Below are positions 63,088 through 64,000 of a DNA stretch of 64,000 nucleotides, in pieces. The translations under genes were made by a program, and so were the position numbers. Positions within the stretch are counted from its first letter, which is position 1. Every line of letters begins with the position of its first letter. Origin of the DNA: Fibrobacter sp. UWB13 (GTDB taxonomy: Bacteria; Fibrobacterota; Fibrobacteria; Fibrobacterales; Fibrobacteraceae); the NCBI RefSeq assembly GCF_900177805.1, contig NZ_FXAX01000001.1:372001-436000 (forward strand). Direction: 5' to 3'. Below the pieces are notes generated by a model. The model did not search any database and was not told the origin of the DNA. It saw nothing but the letters and a program-made list of their open reading frames with translations.

Positions 63088-64000
63088 GTGAGTGACTTGA
63101 AATTACGTATCGCAACGCGCAAGAGCGCTTTGGCTTTGGCCCAGACGACGATGGCGGCGGATGCTATTGTCGCTGCTAATTCTGTTATTGGGAATGCCGC
63201 CGATTCTAATAATGCCCGCGATTCTCTGACTTATGAACTGGTCTCCATGACAACCGAAGGCGATCGCCGTTTGGATAAGTCTCTGGCGAGCTTTGGTGGC
63301 AAGGGCGTGTTCATCAAGGAACTGGAAATTGCACTCCTTGAAGGTCGTGCTGATATTGCGATTCACAGCTTGAAGGATATGCCAGCCGAAGTGCTGCCGC
63401 AGTTCAAGCTTGCTGCAGTCTTGAAACGTGCAGACCCGCGAGATGCGTTCCTTTCGCGTGGTGGAGCTGCTGGAATCCGCTTTATGGATTTGCCTGCAGG
63501 TGCTCGCGTGGGAACGGGAAGTATTCGCCGTGTGGTACAGCTGAAAGCGCTCCGCCCGGATTTGGAATATGTGCCGATTCGCGGAAACATCCAGACTCGC
63601 ATTGGCAAACTTGCGGAACTTGATGGTGTTGTGCTTGCGGCTGCGGGGCTTAAGCGTATGGGGCTTGCAGACCAGGTAACGGAATATTTTAGCACCGAAC
63701 AGATGCTCCCCGCCAGTGGTCAGGGAATCCTTGCGATTGAAACTCTTGCCGATTCTGACACTCGTCATCCTGAGCGAAGCACTGTGTGCGAAGTCGAAGG
63801 ATCGAGGGCGATTTGTAACGACCTTGCGCAGATTCTCGCTCGCGTGAACGATGTTGCGACATTCTGCATCGCTTCTGCTGAAATGGCGTATTTAAAGGCG
63901 CTCAATGCTGGTTGCCAATTCCCGGTGGCAAGTTTCGCGGAATTTGTTGACGGTGGGTCTAATAGAATTGCGCAGACTTTGAAAATTCGCGGCATTTACT
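63088..64000 (+). CDS. hemC: Porphobilinogen deaminase (partial) with in-frame repeat insert
   Basis: Runs off the window; 304 codons visible from a GTG start with GAGGGG upstream. Joins four porphobilinogens to hydroxymethylbilane. Family motifs: LRIATRKSALALAQ, LDKSLASFGGKGVFIKELE, DIAIHSLKDMPAE, GTGSIRRVVQLKALRPDL, RGNIQTRIGKL, ASGQGILAIE, and the cofactor Cys in NAGCQFPVASF. A hairpin repeat adds RHPERSTVCEVEGS (63764-63803) right after GQGILAIETLADSD, before the helix that leads to the Cys. The frame stays open. It forms a unit with hemA (11-base gap). Confidence 0.94.
   Translation, partial: MSDLKLRIATRKSALALAQTTMAADAIVAANSVIGNAADSNNARDSLTYELVSMTTEGDRRLDKSLASFGGKGVFIKELEIALLEGRADIAIHSLKDMPAEVLPQFKLAAVLKRADPRDAFLSRGGAAGIRFMDLPAGARVGTGSIRRVVQLKALRPDLEYVPIRGNIQTRIGKLAELDGVVLAAAGLKRMGLADQVTEYFSTEQMLPASGQGILAIETLADSDTRHPERSTVCEVEGSRAICNDLAQILARVNDVATFCIASAEMAYLKALNAGCQFPVASFAEFVDGGSNRIAQTLKIRGIY
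63764..63803 (+). repeat. In-frame hairpin repeat inside hemC
   Basis: GTCATCCTGAGCGAAGCAC ... GAAGTCGAAGGATC, nearly the same as the hemA copy, same orientation, same reading frame. Confidence 0.75.

Noticed and set aside
60400-63803. Pseudogene status for the decarboxylase, hemA and hemC because of inserts
   Set aside because: All frames stay open and all catalytic motifs remain; four independent frame-keeping inserts argue for functional genes.

Overview
The window looks like chromosome of a Fibrobacter-type bacterium (FCB group). Three things in the sequence point there: a lipoprotein with the 'Fibrobacter succinogenes major paralogous' domain (4040-4663), a regulator of the Fibrobacter-rich TIGR02147 family (28181-29014), and repeated promoters of the form TAnnTTTG, the -7 box of Bacteroidetes and relatives. 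I see no insertion sequence, integrase, prophage, rRNA or CRISPR array. The DNA is ordinary chromosome: housekeeping and biosynthetic genes mixed with lineage-specific secreted proteins and lipoproteins.

Layout. 0-7 kb: two membrane-anchored proteins, superoxide dismutase, several small envelope proteins, an L,D-transpeptidase and an orphan HicB-type regulator. 7-9 kb: leuCD. 9-12 kb: a lipoprotein and an unusual M23 endopeptidase with its partner gene. 12.1-18.5 kb: one giant secreted protein of about 2,129 residues with some 20 tandem domains. 18.6-28 kb: DNA glycosylase, prfC, lysS, lolC/lolD, clpC and adk. 28-32.5 kb: a TIGR02147 regulator followed by three lipoproteins. 32.6-35.1 kb: leuB and metK on the minus strand. 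35.3-40 kb: NIF3-like protein, M23 peptidase, lamin-tail protein and two outer-membrane-like proteins. 40.1-40.8 kb: three tRNA genes (Asp, Val, Asp) around a small membrane protein. 40.9-46 kb: pgpH and phoH, a lipoprotein, and aminopeptidase P. 46-54.2 kb: an LplT-Aas type fusion, a membrane protein, a secreted metallopeptidase-like protein and a CE6-like esterase. 54.2-58.6 kb: trpB2, tgt, a DUF2156 protein and a YkgJ protein. 58.7-64 kb: a heme cluster (ahbC/nirJ-like, fused ahbA-ahbB-like, hemA, and hemC cut by the window end) that fits the siroheme-dependent route to heme.

The most striking observation is a family of short hairpin repeats with the form GTCAT-stem-loop-stem-ATC. Most copies lie between genes, often as terminators. 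Four copies lie in frame inside coding genes, all in the heme cluster (two in the fused AhbA/B gene, one in hemA, one in hemC), in the same orientation and the same reading frame, so they add peptide inserts to enzymes. Other points of interest are a three-domain superperiod in the giant protein with an insert that lengthens along the chain, a nine-G tract in the signal-peptide region of a surface protein, at least five genes predicted to have leaderless mRNAs, and three 36-nt hairpin repeats upstream of lysS.
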